Positions 1 through 8,337 of a stretch of DNA of 64,000 nucleotides are shown here, piece after piece. Source of the DNA: SpSt-1165 sp964391725 (GTDB taxonomy: Bacteria; Chloroflexota; Anaerolineae; Anaerolineales; Anaerolineaceae). A program made the position numbers and the translations under genes. The notes below the pieces were generated by a model. It was not told where the DNA came from and made no database searches. It saw only the letters and a list, made by a program, of their open reading frames with translations. The DNA is taken from NCBI GenBank assembly GCA_964391725.1, contig CAYMNB010000008.1, forward strand, positions 1-64,000, in the 5' to 3' direction. The number at the start of each line of letters is the position of its first letter. Position 1 is the first letter of the stretch.

Positions 1-159
1 ACCGAAGATGGCCACCGTCGAAAACGATGGATGAAAAGCCTCTATTGGGCAGAAGGCAACCTGGTGTTGATCGCTCAGGGAGAAAATGTTGAAGAATATG
101 CCTACTGGGAATCGATGCTATACAGCGCAATGACAACCTATGAGCTTGGCATCGCCTAA
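1..159 (+). CDS. C-terminal end of an unidentified protein (partial)
   Basis: Frame 1 is open from the window edge to a TAA at 157-159, giving the last 52 residues of a protein whose start lies outside the window. The fragment is hydrophilic and rich in Tyr, Trp and Glu (SLYWAEGNLV, VEEYAYWESM). I do not recognise a family. Its last 20 bases overlap the start of the next gene, which suggests translational coupling and a shared operon. Confidence 0.6.
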   Translation, partial: TEDGHRRKRWMKSLYWAEGNLVLIAQGENVEEYAYWESMLYSAMTTYELGIA

Positions 160-814
160 CCCTGACTACATATATAATGAAGAATTGGGGCAGGCGGATG
201 AACCCGAACTTGCCCCAATTATTTGTGTTGCCTGTGGCAAAGAAATTGAGTGGGGAGAAGAACCCTACCCGGTCCGCTGTTATGCTTGCCATGAACCCAT
301 CGACCTGCCCAGTCAGATGGCTTTCAGCCGCGGAAGTGATGCTTTTGCAGAAGGACAGGAATTGTTGTTCTTCGTCTCCCCGAAAAGACGGCGCCGCAGC
401 ATCACCACACCAGAAGAGATGGAAGGCCTGCATTATTACATGCAGGCATATTCCTCACTGCAACTGGCATTGCAGGGCAAAGTGGCTGACCAGCAATTCC
501 AGCAAGCAGCTCAAATGATGGCTGCCATGGCCAATGTTTTCTTGCAGCATGGCAGCGTTTCTCCTTTGGAGTCTGCCTACTGGGGTTCACTGGTGAAAGA
601 ATCCAACACCCACAAAGAGTGGATAGAAGTGGGAGAAAAAATATCTGCGGTAAAACCTGGAGCTTTCACCTGGCTGAAACGATTACGCTGGCGGCTACGA
701 AAACATCAACTCAAAAAAGCGCTCATAGATCTGGATCAGAAAATCACCAAATTGGAGCGCTACATGAAATTTGCCGAACAATCCAGTTTTCGGCGAAAAA
801 AGACATTATTCTAA
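140..814 (+). CDS. Zinc-ribbon hypothetical protein
   Basis: A 224-residue soluble protein with no recognised name. Near the N-terminus it carries two CxxC knuckles, CVAC at about residues 29-32 and CYAC at about 47-50, spaced like a zinc ribbon. A basic stretch PKRRRR follows at about 81-86. The rest is helical, with a basic C-terminus (WLKRLRWRLRKHQLKKAL) that could form a coiled coil or bind nucleic acid or membrane lipid. The ATG at 140 overlaps the preceding partial gene and has no clear Shine-Dalgarno sequence, so coupled translation is likely. It ends 16 bases before the convergent membrane-protein gene. Function unknown. Confidence 0.75.
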   Translation: MSLASPNPDYIYNEELGQADEPELAPIICVACGKEIEWGEEPYPVRCYACHEPIDLPSQMAFSRGSDAFAEGQELLFFVSPKRRRRSITTPEEMEGLHYYMQAYSSLQLALQGKVADQQFQQAAQMMAAMANVFLQHGSVSPLESAYWGSLVKESNTHKEWIEVGEKISAVKPGAFTWLKRLRWRLRKHQLKKALIDLDQKITKLERYMKFAEQSSFRRKKTLF

Positions 815-830
815 CAGGGTGTCCTTCGCG

Positions 831-1214
831 TTAAACCACATTGATAACAATAAATCCTATCAGCAAAATGGCCGTCTGAATACCGACAACCCGCAAAATC
901 CTCTGTGCCAGAATATCTTTTTCAAAACCGATGCGAAAATAATACTCAAAGTAAACCACCAGCATCACGGTAGCAAGGCCGCCCGCAATGATTACCCCGC
1001 GGTCCACCAGGCCTTTCACCCTGCCAGCTTGAATGCGTGCCTCTGCTTTTTCTCCAAAAGGGGCATTTTCGATCTGCTGCCCCTGCACCGCGGTCATAAC
1101 ATCCAGCACAGCTTCCCGTACCATCATAACATTGGTGAGTAACAACACAGAACAGATCAACCAGGCTGACAGGTATAAAACATTCTTCCCAAATCTATGC
1201 TTCATTTTTGCCAT
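831..1214 (-). CDS. Small membrane protein, unknown function
   Basis: A 127-residue protein with about three hydrophobic segments, near residues 12-31, 72-90 and 107-127. A charged loop at about 45-70 separates the first two. GGAGG lies 7 bases before the ATG, so the start is well supported. An extended -10 (TGCTATACT) at 1261-1270 gives it its own promoter, separate from the herA operon upstream on the same strand. The pattern resembles small uncharacterised inner-membrane proteins; I cannot assign a family. Confidence 0.75.
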   Translation of the reverse strand: MAKMKHRFGKNVLYLSAWLICSVLLLTNVMMVREAVLDVMTAVQGQQIENAPFGEKAEARIQAGRVKGLVDRGVIIAGGLATVMLVVYFEYYFRIGFEKDILAQRILRVVGIQTAILLIGFIVINVV

Positions 1215-1260
1215 GATTCTTCCTCCAATAACACTCTTTTTTTCTCATCCACTGCAACTA

Positions 1261-1270
1261 AGTATAGCAC
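1261..1270 (-). promoter_or_regulatory. Extended -10 promoter of the small membrane protein gene
   Basis: Read on the minus strand this is GTGCTATACT, an extended -10 (TGC before TATACT) about 50 bases upstream of the ATG at 1214. The same element occurs at 4906-4916 and 16131-16141. Confidence 0.5.
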
Positions 1271-1340
1271 AGACAGACATGCGCCAGTTCATTCGCCGAA
1301 TTGAAAAAATGAGAGTGATAATCAAGTTCTTAGTATCGTT

Positions 1341-3029
1341 TCAGAAACCCAAAACTGCTTTCAGATCTGATTCACTTTGGTTACCAGCAGCTTTACTCTT
1401 GTTTTTCAACAGCGTCTGCCAGAATTCGTCATCGTAGCGGCGTGAGCGCACAGGCAGGGGCATGGGCACCCCCCACCCCAGTAGCAATACCTCTTCCTTT
1501 TCTTGCAGGTGCGCCAGCATCCCGCGCAAATTGTCTTTGTTCGAAAGACCCGAGAGCACCGCGGAAATATCTGCGTCATCACCCAGCCAGCCCGAGATGC
1601 GTGTTCCCAGCTGCGACATGACCTCATCGTAGATCTGTGATGGCCGCTGGTCAACGACTAACAAGGTCACAAAGTATTTGCGCATTTCGCGCGCAATCGT
1701 GCTGAAAATGGTCTGTGACGCCATCTCACCCGTCATCAATTTGTGGGCTTCTTCCACCGTGATCACCAGCGAGCGCGGTTTGGGCTTGTCATGATGTGAA
1801 TTGTAATCATTGGTCTGCTGCACCCAGGCTTCACGAATACGCCGGGTGAGAATATTGGCAACCAGCAGATAGTCCAGGTCGCTCTCATAATTTCCAAAGG
1901 AAAGCACGACATGACGGCCGTTTTGCAAGTAATCGATGATGGTCTTCAGCGAATCCTGCGCTTTTTTGTTATCCGCGATGATGTAATCTTTGTTGAAGAT
2001 CTTACGAAGCCGTGTGTGTAGCGCTTTGGCAGCCTCCGGATGGATGCCAGCATCTCGCGCCCAACCTTCCACACTGTCCGCCGCAAATTCCGTCTTCTCC
2101 CCTTCTTCATCAATGGTGATTCGCTTGCCTGGTTCCAGTCCTTTGAAGAAAGTGAACCATTGGGTGCCTTTGCTGGAAAACAAGGCATTCAAGGTCGCGT
2201 CAGTAGTTTCGCGCAGGTTTAATTCTTTGGAGAGCAGCAAAATATCTTCCGGCTCGATATCAGATTCTGCGATCATTAACGAAGATAAGGCATTGCCACT
2301 GACCATCGGACTGGGGCCCAACCCGAAAGCCTGCAGTTTTCCCTTGAATTTACTGGTCAGGCCGGTGATGCGCCCACCAGTATCCGGGTCGTTGCGATCA
2401 AAGGCATATTCATTGTGCATGTCAAAAATGAACACAGATGCCTGGTTCTCATGGATCAAACCTGCCAGGATCATACGGGTTAGAAACGACTTCCCCGTGC
2501 CGGTTGCCCCAAAAATGCCAGAGGATCGCTTTACGAATTTTTCCAGATCGATACAAACCGGCAGTTCCTGTTCTCTCGTTGTCCCGACGACGAAGTTCCC
2601 TTTTTTCTCCACCGACCCGAAAATGGCTTCGATATCGCCTTGATGCGCCATCCGTACGATGGAATGATGTTCTGGGATGGTTTTTACGGGGATGGGATGC
2701 GATATCTCGTCTCCTGTGGATAGTTGGTCATCCGGCGCAGTTTCTTGCATTAAAACGGGCATTATTTCAATGTTGGTGTACAAGGTTTGTCCAAGCAGCA
2801 TTTGCGCCAGTCGAGGGTCAATACGCTGCTCAAATTGTTCATCAGCAAATCTTGGATCAGTCGCACCAAGCTGGAGGTCAGTGACCAGGCTGTAAAACAA
2901 ATACGGCGTGCCGTCAATGACCACGAAACTGCCTTCTTGCACAGTATCCGGTTTACAGGTTAATCGCACCCGCAAATTGCTGCGCAGAGTGCCGCCGACA
3001 ACATAACCTATACGTTCTTTCATGTTCAT
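1341..3029 (-). CDS. herA: HerA-family DNA translocase (ATP-binding protein)
   Basis: A 562-residue FtsK/HerA-superfamily ATPase. The N-terminal ~90 residues look like a HAS barrel (IGYVVGGTLRSNLRVRL...). The P-loop GATGTGKS is at residues 174-181 and the Walker B strand LVITVEE at 421-427. REMRKY near 447 may supply the arginine finger. HerA rings pump DNA into the NurA nuclease during double-strand-break end resection in archaea, and bacterial homologues form the same complex. The ATG at 3029 overlaps the stop of the upstream HAS-barrel-like gene by 4 bases (ATGA) and has GGAGG 7 bases away, so the nurA-HAS-herA genes are coupled. Family and partner are clear; the cellular role (repair or phage defence) is inferred. 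Confidence 0.88.
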   Translation of the reverse strand: MNMKERIGYVVGGTLRSNLRVRLTCKPDTVQEGSFVVIDGTPYLFYSLVTDLQLGATDPRFADEQFEQRIDPRLAQMLLGQTLYTNIEIMPVLMQETAPDDQLSTGDEISHPIPVKTIPEHHSIVRMAHQGDIEAIFGSVEKKGNFVVGTTREQELPVCIDLEKFVKRSSGIFGATGTGKSFLTRMILAGLIHENQASVFIFDMHNEYAFDRNDPDTGGRITGLTSKFKGKLQAFGLGPSPMVSGNALSSLMIAESDIEPEDILLLSKELNLRETTDATLNALFSSKGTQWFTFFKGLEPGKRITIDEEGEKTEFAADSVEGWARDAGIHPEAAKALHTRLRKIFNKDYIIADNKKAQDSLKTIIDYLQNGRHVVLSFGNYESDLDYLLVANILTRRIREAWVQQTNDYNSHHDKPKPRSLVITVEEAHKLMTGEMASQTIFSTIAREMRKYFVTLLVVDQRPSQIYDEVMSQLGTRISGWLGDDADISAVLSGLSNKDNLRGMLAHLQEKEEVLLLGWGVPMPLPVRSRRYDDEFWQTLLKNKSKAAGNQSESDLKAVLGF

Positions 3030-3631
3030 TGCCTTGCCTCCGACAACAGATTGGCATCACCCAACGCGCTCATTAGTGCCATCAGGCGGGGATAATCATC
3101 ACGCAGCAGCACGATCAACTCCTGAACTGCCTGTTGAAGCCAGCCCGGGCTATTGACCTCCCCCAGGTCATGCAGGTGTGCTGCCAGCAATTCACCAGTC
3201 GGTAGATCTTCGTTACGCAACAGATGACGGAAATACCCAAATGATGCTGAGGCGGTCGTGAAAGCCCGTTTTTCTTCGGCAGAGCAGACGTGAATCTCGT
3301 CCAGGCTCAATGGAGGTCGCGGCGGTAACAAATGCAGGATTGTTCCTTCTGACAGATAACCGATAAATAACACACTGATTTCCACCGGGACATTACGATT
3401 GCGGCGGTTGTCTTCTAAGATCAAGGGATCCAAGCCTTCAGCGCTCAATAATTGCCTTACCAGGCCATCATCCGCCACCTGAATGTCATACACGATCCCA
3501 AAAATATGATAGCCTTCTGCCGCCAGTATGCGCACCATAGCGCCAAAGTATGGCTCGGTCACCCGCTCAAACCAGGTTCCCACCACACAACTGGTGATAT
3601 CTGCCCTTAAAATTCTACCCATTTCGTGCAT
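3026..3631 (-). CDS. Stand-alone HAS-barrel-like protein between nurA and herA
   Basis: A 201-residue protein with no catalytic motif. Residues ~1-130 read like the beta-rich HAS barrel at the start of HerA proteins: an opening strand GRILRADITSCVVGTW, a strand FGIVYDIQV, then FIGYLSEGTILHLLPPRPPLSL, which matches the usual HAS-barrel exit with its proline-rich turn. The rest is helical. HerA itself keeps its own N-terminal barrel, so this is an additional subunit rather than a detached one. It could cap the HerA ring or dock NurA. The start at 3631 has AAGGA 7 bases upstream. It is encoded between nurA and herA with an ATGA overlap to herA. The HAS-barrel assignment comes from reading the pattern, not from a profile search. 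Confidence 0.65.
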   Translation of the reverse strand: MHEMGRILRADITSCVVGTWFERVTEPYFGAMVRILAAEGYHIFGIVYDIQVADDGLVRQLLSAEGLDPLILEDNRRNRNVPVEISVLFIGYLSEGTILHLLPPRPPLSLDEIHVCSAEEKRAFTTASASFGYFRHLLRNEDLPTGELLAAHLHDLGEVNSPGWLQQAVQELIVLLRDDYPRLMALMSALGDANLLSEARQ

Positions 3632-3649
3632 AGTTATTCCTTCTGTGTC

Positions 3650-4876
3650 CTATGTACTGCTGATCAATTTATTCAATGCTTTTTGAGAGGCCATTTCAGT
3701 CGCAACCCCTTTGGACATTAATTCTGCGGTGATCAACCGGCTCACTTCGTCTTTTTCCACATGTTTGACAATGGCGATCTCGTGCGCCCGGTGAAGCAAA
3801 TACGGGTAGGGATGGGTGCCCAAGGCACGGCATTGCTGCAATAAAATTTTGTGGAGCAATGCCACCAAGTCATCGTTATCCGCTACCCAACCCGGCAATT
3901 CCACCCTGGCAAACACATTCATGGGTGTACCATCGCGTTGATAGTAGCCCACATTGATATAGAAAAAGAACAACCGCATAGCAGGATCAAACCGTTGGAA
4001 ATCATCCGCACCGCTGGACGCCAGTTGAAACACCGCCGTACGCTGGCCGGGTTTCAGCCGATCAGAAAATAGGCCGATATCGGTCACCTGCGGGAATATG
4101 CGCGGGGGTTCCTGGTGAGCCTCGGTTAAAACATCTTCCGCGGTTTCCATCAGTTCCAGCGTCCTCACCAGCAAGGCCGAACGCGGTTTGTCGATATACC
4201 CGGCGATGTTGCCCTGCCTTTGTTGGATCTTCTCCAATGAACGGAAATAACGCTCATATTCTGACCTATAGCGGCGCTCATTGTGGGGCTCTCCGAACAA
4301 TTCCAAAGGGCCATCCACGAACAGCATCGCCAGCAGCATCTCGCCATGATGTGATTCGGCAAAATCCAGCCGTACCTGTTTCAAACGCTCCCCCAGCATC
4401 ACCCGTTCGTCAACATCGCGCAAAAACGAAACCAAATCTTCAGTGATATCTTCGTAAGCCGCCCCCCCGGGGCCAGGATACAACAGACGGCTGGTGCGAG
4501 TCACAGTCGGTGTAGTGTTATCACCCTGGATCATGTGAATGACACCAACATTCACCAACCCAAACTCAATCACATCATGCCGGTCAGGAAAAATCTGTGA
4601 ACCATCGCCCGCCAGCAAATGCACCATCGGGACTTCTACCTCCGGTTCTTCGTGAATGGTGGTTAAGGCTTCTCTGAACGGCAGTGCGCAGCGAATCGAT
4701 TTGCGATGCTCGCGAGCCACATTGACCGTTCGGTTGATGCGGGAAGCCTGGTCAGCATACTGCACAAGCAGTTCGCGCACCTGCAGGAGTTGGTCTTGCG
4801 TTTCACTCATAGCATCACGCAAAACCTCACCCATCTCCTTCACCTGCGATCGCACCTCAAGATAATTGATTGGCAT
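3650..4876 (-). CDS. nurA: NurA-family DNA end-resection nuclease
   Basis: A 408-residue protein with the NurA signature. A strand ending AGDGSQ carries the first metal-binding Asp (D91), LFVDGPL carries a second acidic residue (D188), YIDKPRS sits at 227-233, and a C-terminal HRAHEIA segment supplies the late histidine. A helical N-terminal region of about 60 residues precedes the nuclease core. NurA is a manganese-dependent 5'-3' nuclease that works inside the HerA ring. It is the first gene of a three-gene leftward operon. The start has AGAAGGA upstream and an extended -10 at 4906-4916. The acidic residues expected for catalysis are all visible. Confidence 0.88.
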   Translation of the reverse strand: MPINYLEVRSQVKEMGEVLRDAMSETQDQLLQVRELLVQYADQASRINRTVNVAREHRKSIRCALPFREALTTIHEEPEVEVPMVHLLAGDGSQIFPDRHDVIEFGLVNVGVIHMIQGDNTTPTVTRTSRLLYPGPGGAAYEDITEDLVSFLRDVDERVMLGERLKQVRLDFAESHHGEMLLAMLFVDGPLELFGEPHNERRYRSEYERYFRSLEKIQQRQGNIAGYIDKPRSALLVRTLELMETAEDVLTEAHQEPPRIFPQVTDIGLFSDRLKPGQRTAVFQLASSGADDFQRFDPAMRLFFFYINVGYYQRDGTPMNVFARVELPGWVADNDDLVALLHKILLQQCRALGTHPYPYLLHRAHEIAIVKHVEKDEVSRLITAELMSKGVATEMASQKALNKLISST

Positions 4877-4905
4877 AACCTGTTCCTTCTGGTTTCAACA
4901 GCTTC

Positions 4906-4916
4906 AGTATAGCATA
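4906..4916 (-). promoter_or_regulatory. Extended -10 promoter of the nurA-herA operon
   Basis: On the minus strand this reads TATGCTATACT, an extended -10 about 30 bases upstream of the nurA ATG. No good -35 is visible, as expected for an extended -10 promoter. Confidence 0.55.
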
Positions 4917-5043
4917 AATGTTCTACTACGGCATGGCTGCCCGCCTATCTGACTAAGTATTTTTCTCCCGGTTATACTACAATAAGTTCAGCAGAGAAAG
5001 GTTACATACCTTAGGTTTTCAGGCTACAGCCGAACAGAATGGA

Positions 5044-6042
5044 ATGGTTATGCAGCGTGACAGACATCTCCTATTTATCACCACACTCTTCCTGGCCATT
5101 GTCGTGATCAGCGGCTGTAATTTTCCGCCCTATCAACAATGGCTTGCGCAGCGAACAGCAACTGAAACCGCTGCCCCTTCTGAGTTTACTGTTGGTCCAC
5201 AGTTTCATGCACTTTATTACAGCCTGCCTGACCCGCAGCGTATATTCGGGCAACCGATCAGTCAGCCATTCATTGACCCGGTGAATGGCCACCTCAGCCA
5301 GTATTTCACCAACATGCGCCTCGAGTATTATCGAGACCAGACCGGCAAAGAACTATTTTTCCTGTCTACCCTTGGGCGGCAGTTATTTGAACCGGCAGAA
5401 CATGAATACCTGCTTATTGAGAAAAATTGCGTCACCTTGGAAGGCAGCCATTTTCCTATCTGTCACGAAATTCGGACATTTTACGAACAGAACAACGGCA
5501 TTCAGATTTTCGGCGCTCCTATCTCGCATGTGTTCACCCTAAACAATCGCTATTACCAATATTTTGACAACGCATGCCTGGTTTGGGATCCAATGAAACC
5601 AATCGATCGCTCTGTCTCATTGGTCAACCTGGGGGAACAGTACCTGGCAACACATGAGCCTTTGCGTTACACCATTACCAGCCCCATCAATCCCACCATG
5701 ACCATTGATGGTCAAGACACGGACAGTGAATTCTCTGTCAGCATATCGGTTGAACACATATATCTCAATCCATCAACCCCACAAACCATCACCATTTTGG
5801 TGACCGATCACACTGATACCCCTGTCAGCAATGCCTGGGTGACAGTCTGGGTCATGTTGCCAGACGAAAGCTACCAGGCATACCGCCCGGCAGATACCAA
5901 CGAGGATGGTATCACCAGTCTAACACTCCCGCCTTTCAATATGTCCTCTTTGCAGTTCAACGACATCGTTCAGATACAGGCAGAAGTCCAAAAAAGTGGC
6001 AATTACGGGGTCGGGCGTTCATGGTTCAGGATCTGGCGATAG
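5044..6042 (+). CDS. Secreted lipoprotein with repeat modules and an Ig-like C-terminal domain
   Basis: A 332-residue lipoprotein. A hydrophobic signal peptide ends in the lipobox VISGC, with lipidated Cys25. Two copies of a module seen in Chloroflexi secreted proteins follow. The first is FGQPISQPFID...LSQYFTNMRLEYY (about residues 72-100). The second is FGAPISHVFTLNNRYYQYFDN (about 155-180). Residues ~220-332 look like an immunoglobulin-type or carboxypeptidase-regulatory beta domain (ITILVTDHTDTPVSNAWVTVWV). A second ATG at 5050 is an equally possible start. The last 40 bases overlap the 3' end of the convergent glycosyltransferase gene. Substrate and role unknown. Confidence 0.8.
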   Translation: MVMQRDRHLLFITTLFLAIVVISGCNFPPYQQWLAQRTATETAAPSEFTVGPQFHALYYSLPDPQRIFGQPISQPFIDPVNGHLSQYFTNMRLEYYRDQTGKELFFLSTLGRQLFEPAEHEYLLIEKNCVTLEGSHFPICHEIRTFYEQNNGIQIFGAPISHVFTLNNRYYQYFDNACLVWDPMKPIDRSVSLVNLGEQYLATHEPLRYTITSPINPTMTIDGQDTDSEFSVSISVEHIYLNPSTPQTITILVTDHTDTPVSNAWVTVWVMLPDESYQAYRPADTNEDGITSLTLPPFNMSSLQFNDIVQIQAEVQKSGNYGVGRSWFRIWR

Positions 6043-7235
6043 AACCCTTCACGTAACTCACGAACCCGTTCGCGCGAAGCGCGTTCATACACCATCGCAT
6101 AATTTAAGCGAGCGGCTTGTTTCCGCATATCATTGTCCGAAAGCGCCAGCAGGATCGCCTCAGCAAGTGCTTGGGGAGAATTCACATCAAACAACAGTCC
6201 ATTCTCACCATCATTAACCCATTCACGCAACGAATCAAGGTCGGCAACCACCGGAAAAGCCCCCATCACCATCGCTTCCAGCAGCGTGTTCGGCGTCCCG
6301 TCATGCACCGATGGCGAGACCATCACGGCTGACTGTGAGAACAAATGCCACAAATCTTCCTGTGACAGATAAGGCAGTAAACATACATGCTTCTGCAAGC
6401 GGAATTCTTGCACCCATGCCTCTGCCTGCGATTGCCCCGCCATTGAAGGGCAGAGAAAATAGACCGGCATGTCTGCCTTCTCTATCACCAGCGCAGCAGC
6501 CGCAAAGAAGGTGTCATTGCGAATATAGCCCGGCCGGATGCCGCGCGGGTTAATCACCCACAAACCTGCCGGAATTTGCTCGATAATGTCAGATGACTGA
6601 CTACGGGTTTGCTTCATCCTCTCAAAATCAATGCCACCCGAGGTCAGGGCGACCATCACCGGCTTTTGTGGTGCAGACCCCCACCGTTGCGCCAGAGCCA
6701 CATCACGCTCTACATCCACGATCAAGCCATCTGTTCGGTGAAGTACCTGCCGTGTCAGAAAGCCCATCCATTGGCTTTTTGGCGCATGCAGGGTCAGGTC
6801 ATTGCCCCAGATGGACACCACAAAAGGCATGTACACGGGCAAAGCGCGATAAACAAACATCGCCTCAAAAGGGATGCGCAAAGCATGCACCAAATCAGGC
6901 TGTGTGTCCTGTATGATCTTGCGCAATTGCCCTCGATAAAAAAGGAATGTCAACGGGCCCAGAGAATAACGCAAGGCTTGAAACATACTACGGTTCCGCT
7001 GGACAATTCGCTTGAGTTGGAAGCGAGATTTGCCCTGTTGCCCTGTGTTATCGGCAGTCTGCCCTCCGGCGAACCGTGAAAAACACACTGGTAGGACGTA
7101 ATGGCAATCACTCCCTTCGATCTGATCGCAGAGGAAGGTGGATACAAAAAAAACAGTGTGCCCGCAAGCAATCAGGTCTTTGACCCAATTGCGCGTGATC
7201 GGGCTGCGCCCGTCAGCCACCACCAGAATTTTCAT
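6003..7235 (-). CDS. GT4-like glycosyltransferase
   Basis: A 410-residue GT-B protein. The N-terminus KILVVADGRSPITRNWVKDLIACGHTV is the usual first Rossmann strand and helix. The C-terminal half has SPSVHDGTPNTLLEAMVMGAFPVV, the nucleotide-sugar-binding EX7E-type segment of family GT4, then GENGLLF. It shares a 4-base overlap with the GT4 gene upstream, so the two enzymes are likely co-translated and act in the same glycan pathway. The 3' end overlaps the convergent lipoprotein gene by 40 bases. Sugar donor and acceptor cannot be read from the sequence. Confidence 0.85.
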   Translation of the reverse strand: MKILVVADGRSPITRNWVKDLIACGHTVFFVSTFLCDQIEGSDCHYVLPVCFSRFAGGQTADNTGQQGKSRFQLKRIVQRNRSMFQALRYSLGPLTFLFYRGQLRKIIQDTQPDLVHALRIPFEAMFVYRALPVYMPFVVSIWGNDLTLHAPKSQWMGFLTRQVLHRTDGLIVDVERDVALAQRWGSAPQKPVMVALTSGGIDFERMKQTRSQSSDIIEQIPAGLWVINPRGIRPGYIRNDTFFAAAALVIEKADMPVYFLCPSMAGQSQAEAWVQEFRLQKHVCLLPYLSQEDLWHLFSQSAVMVSPSVHDGTPNTLLEAMVMGAFPVVADLDSLREWVNDGENGLLFDVNSPQALAEAILLALSDNDMRKQAARLNYAMVYERASRERVRELREGFYRQILNHERPTP

Positions 7236-8335
7236 GAATTGCCATCCTGGACATAATGAATCGCGTCAATGAACTTCCTGACCATGATTTCAAGATTGAC
7301 CTCATCACGGGCAATGCGGTAAGATTCCTTGCCCATATCTGTCAATGCTTCAGGTGCTGACAGCGCAGCACGCAGCGCATCCAGCAATCCTTCTGGATTG
7401 TTGGGATCGATCAGCCAGCCATTTTCTTTACGCACCATGTTCGATTGGGTGCCATCCGCCTCAGCCACAATCACCGGCAGGCCAAAGGTAAGCGCTTCCT
7501 GCACTGCCAACCCGCCGGTACCTGGCAAGACAAATAGATCGGCTCGCTGAAAAAAAGGGGCAGCTTGTTCGCCATGCAAAGCGCCAGTGAAGACAGTGTC
7601 TGGCATGAGATTAACAGCAAGTTCCTCTAACGCTGATCGTTCAGGGCCATCCCCCACGATGGTTAGCTGCAAAGCATAACCTTCTCTGTCCAATTTCGCG
7701 CAGGCTGTGATTAATTCATCAACCTTTTTGCGGGTCTGCAGACGCCCGACATACAAAATGTGGGTAACGCCGTCGGCAGGCCGTGCGGTATAAGAGCCTG
7801 TCGGCGCTGGCAGAACCGCGTTAGGCGCAACAAAGATCGCTGCCTGCGGGAACCCCAAAGCCGCATATTCCATAACCCCTTTGTGACTATACGCAATCAT
7901 GGCATCAAATAGCCGTAAAAACCTTCTCCAAAGAATGCCCATCAGGCTTTTTCCACCCTCCGGCACACCCAACCCCCAGCCGATTACCTTCACGTCATGT
8001 TTCTTTGCCCAGCGCAACGCCGCATAACTGGACAAATAACGCGGATTGGCTTCCATGATCATGACCTGCGGCTGCCACTGGCGCAGCCATGAAAGAATAT
8101 TGGCTTGCACACAAAAATAAGCCTTGCCCCGCCCAACATGTAAATTTTTGGCTGCCACAAATACACCATGGCCAAGTTGACATGCGGATGAAATATGTTC
8201 TTCTACGCGTGCCTGCCCGGCAAACAAACAAAACCCATTGCCGCATGCCATCGCCAGCTCTTCGAATAAAGCTTTACGATAGGAGGGAAAAATCCGCTGC
8301 TGCAACCCTACCCGCACGTCAATCTTCTCAGCCAT
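7232..8335 (-). CDS. GT4 glycosyltransferase
   Basis: A 367-residue GT4 enzyme. The acceptor domain runs to about residue 185. The donor domain begins at THILYVGRLQTRKKVDELI and contains TIVGDGPE and LFVLPGTGGLAVQEALTFGLPVIVAE, the family's donor-binding acidic loop. It follows sbcC with only a 2-base gap and overlaps the next GT4 gene by 4 bases, so it appears to be transcribed with the sbcD-corC-sbcC genes although its role is in glycan assembly. Specificity unknown. Confidence 0.87.
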   Translation of the reverse strand: MAEKIDVRVGLQQRIFPSYRKALFEELAMACGNGFCLFAGQARVEEHISSACQLGHGVFVAAKNLHVGRGKAYFCVQANILSWLRQWQPQVMIMEANPRYLSSYAALRWAKKHDVKVIGWGLGVPEGGKSLMGILWRRFLRLFDAMIAYSHKGVMEYAALGFPQAAIFVAPNAVLPAPTGSYTARPADGVTHILYVGRLQTRKKVDELITACAKLDREGYALQLTIVGDGPERSALEELAVNLMPDTVFTGALHGEQAAPFFQRADLFVLPGTGGLAVQEALTFGLPVIVAEADGTQSNMVRKENGWLIDPNNPEGLLDALRAALSAPEALTDMGKESYRIARDEVNLEIMVRKFIDAIHYVQDGNS

Positions 8336-8337
8336 GC

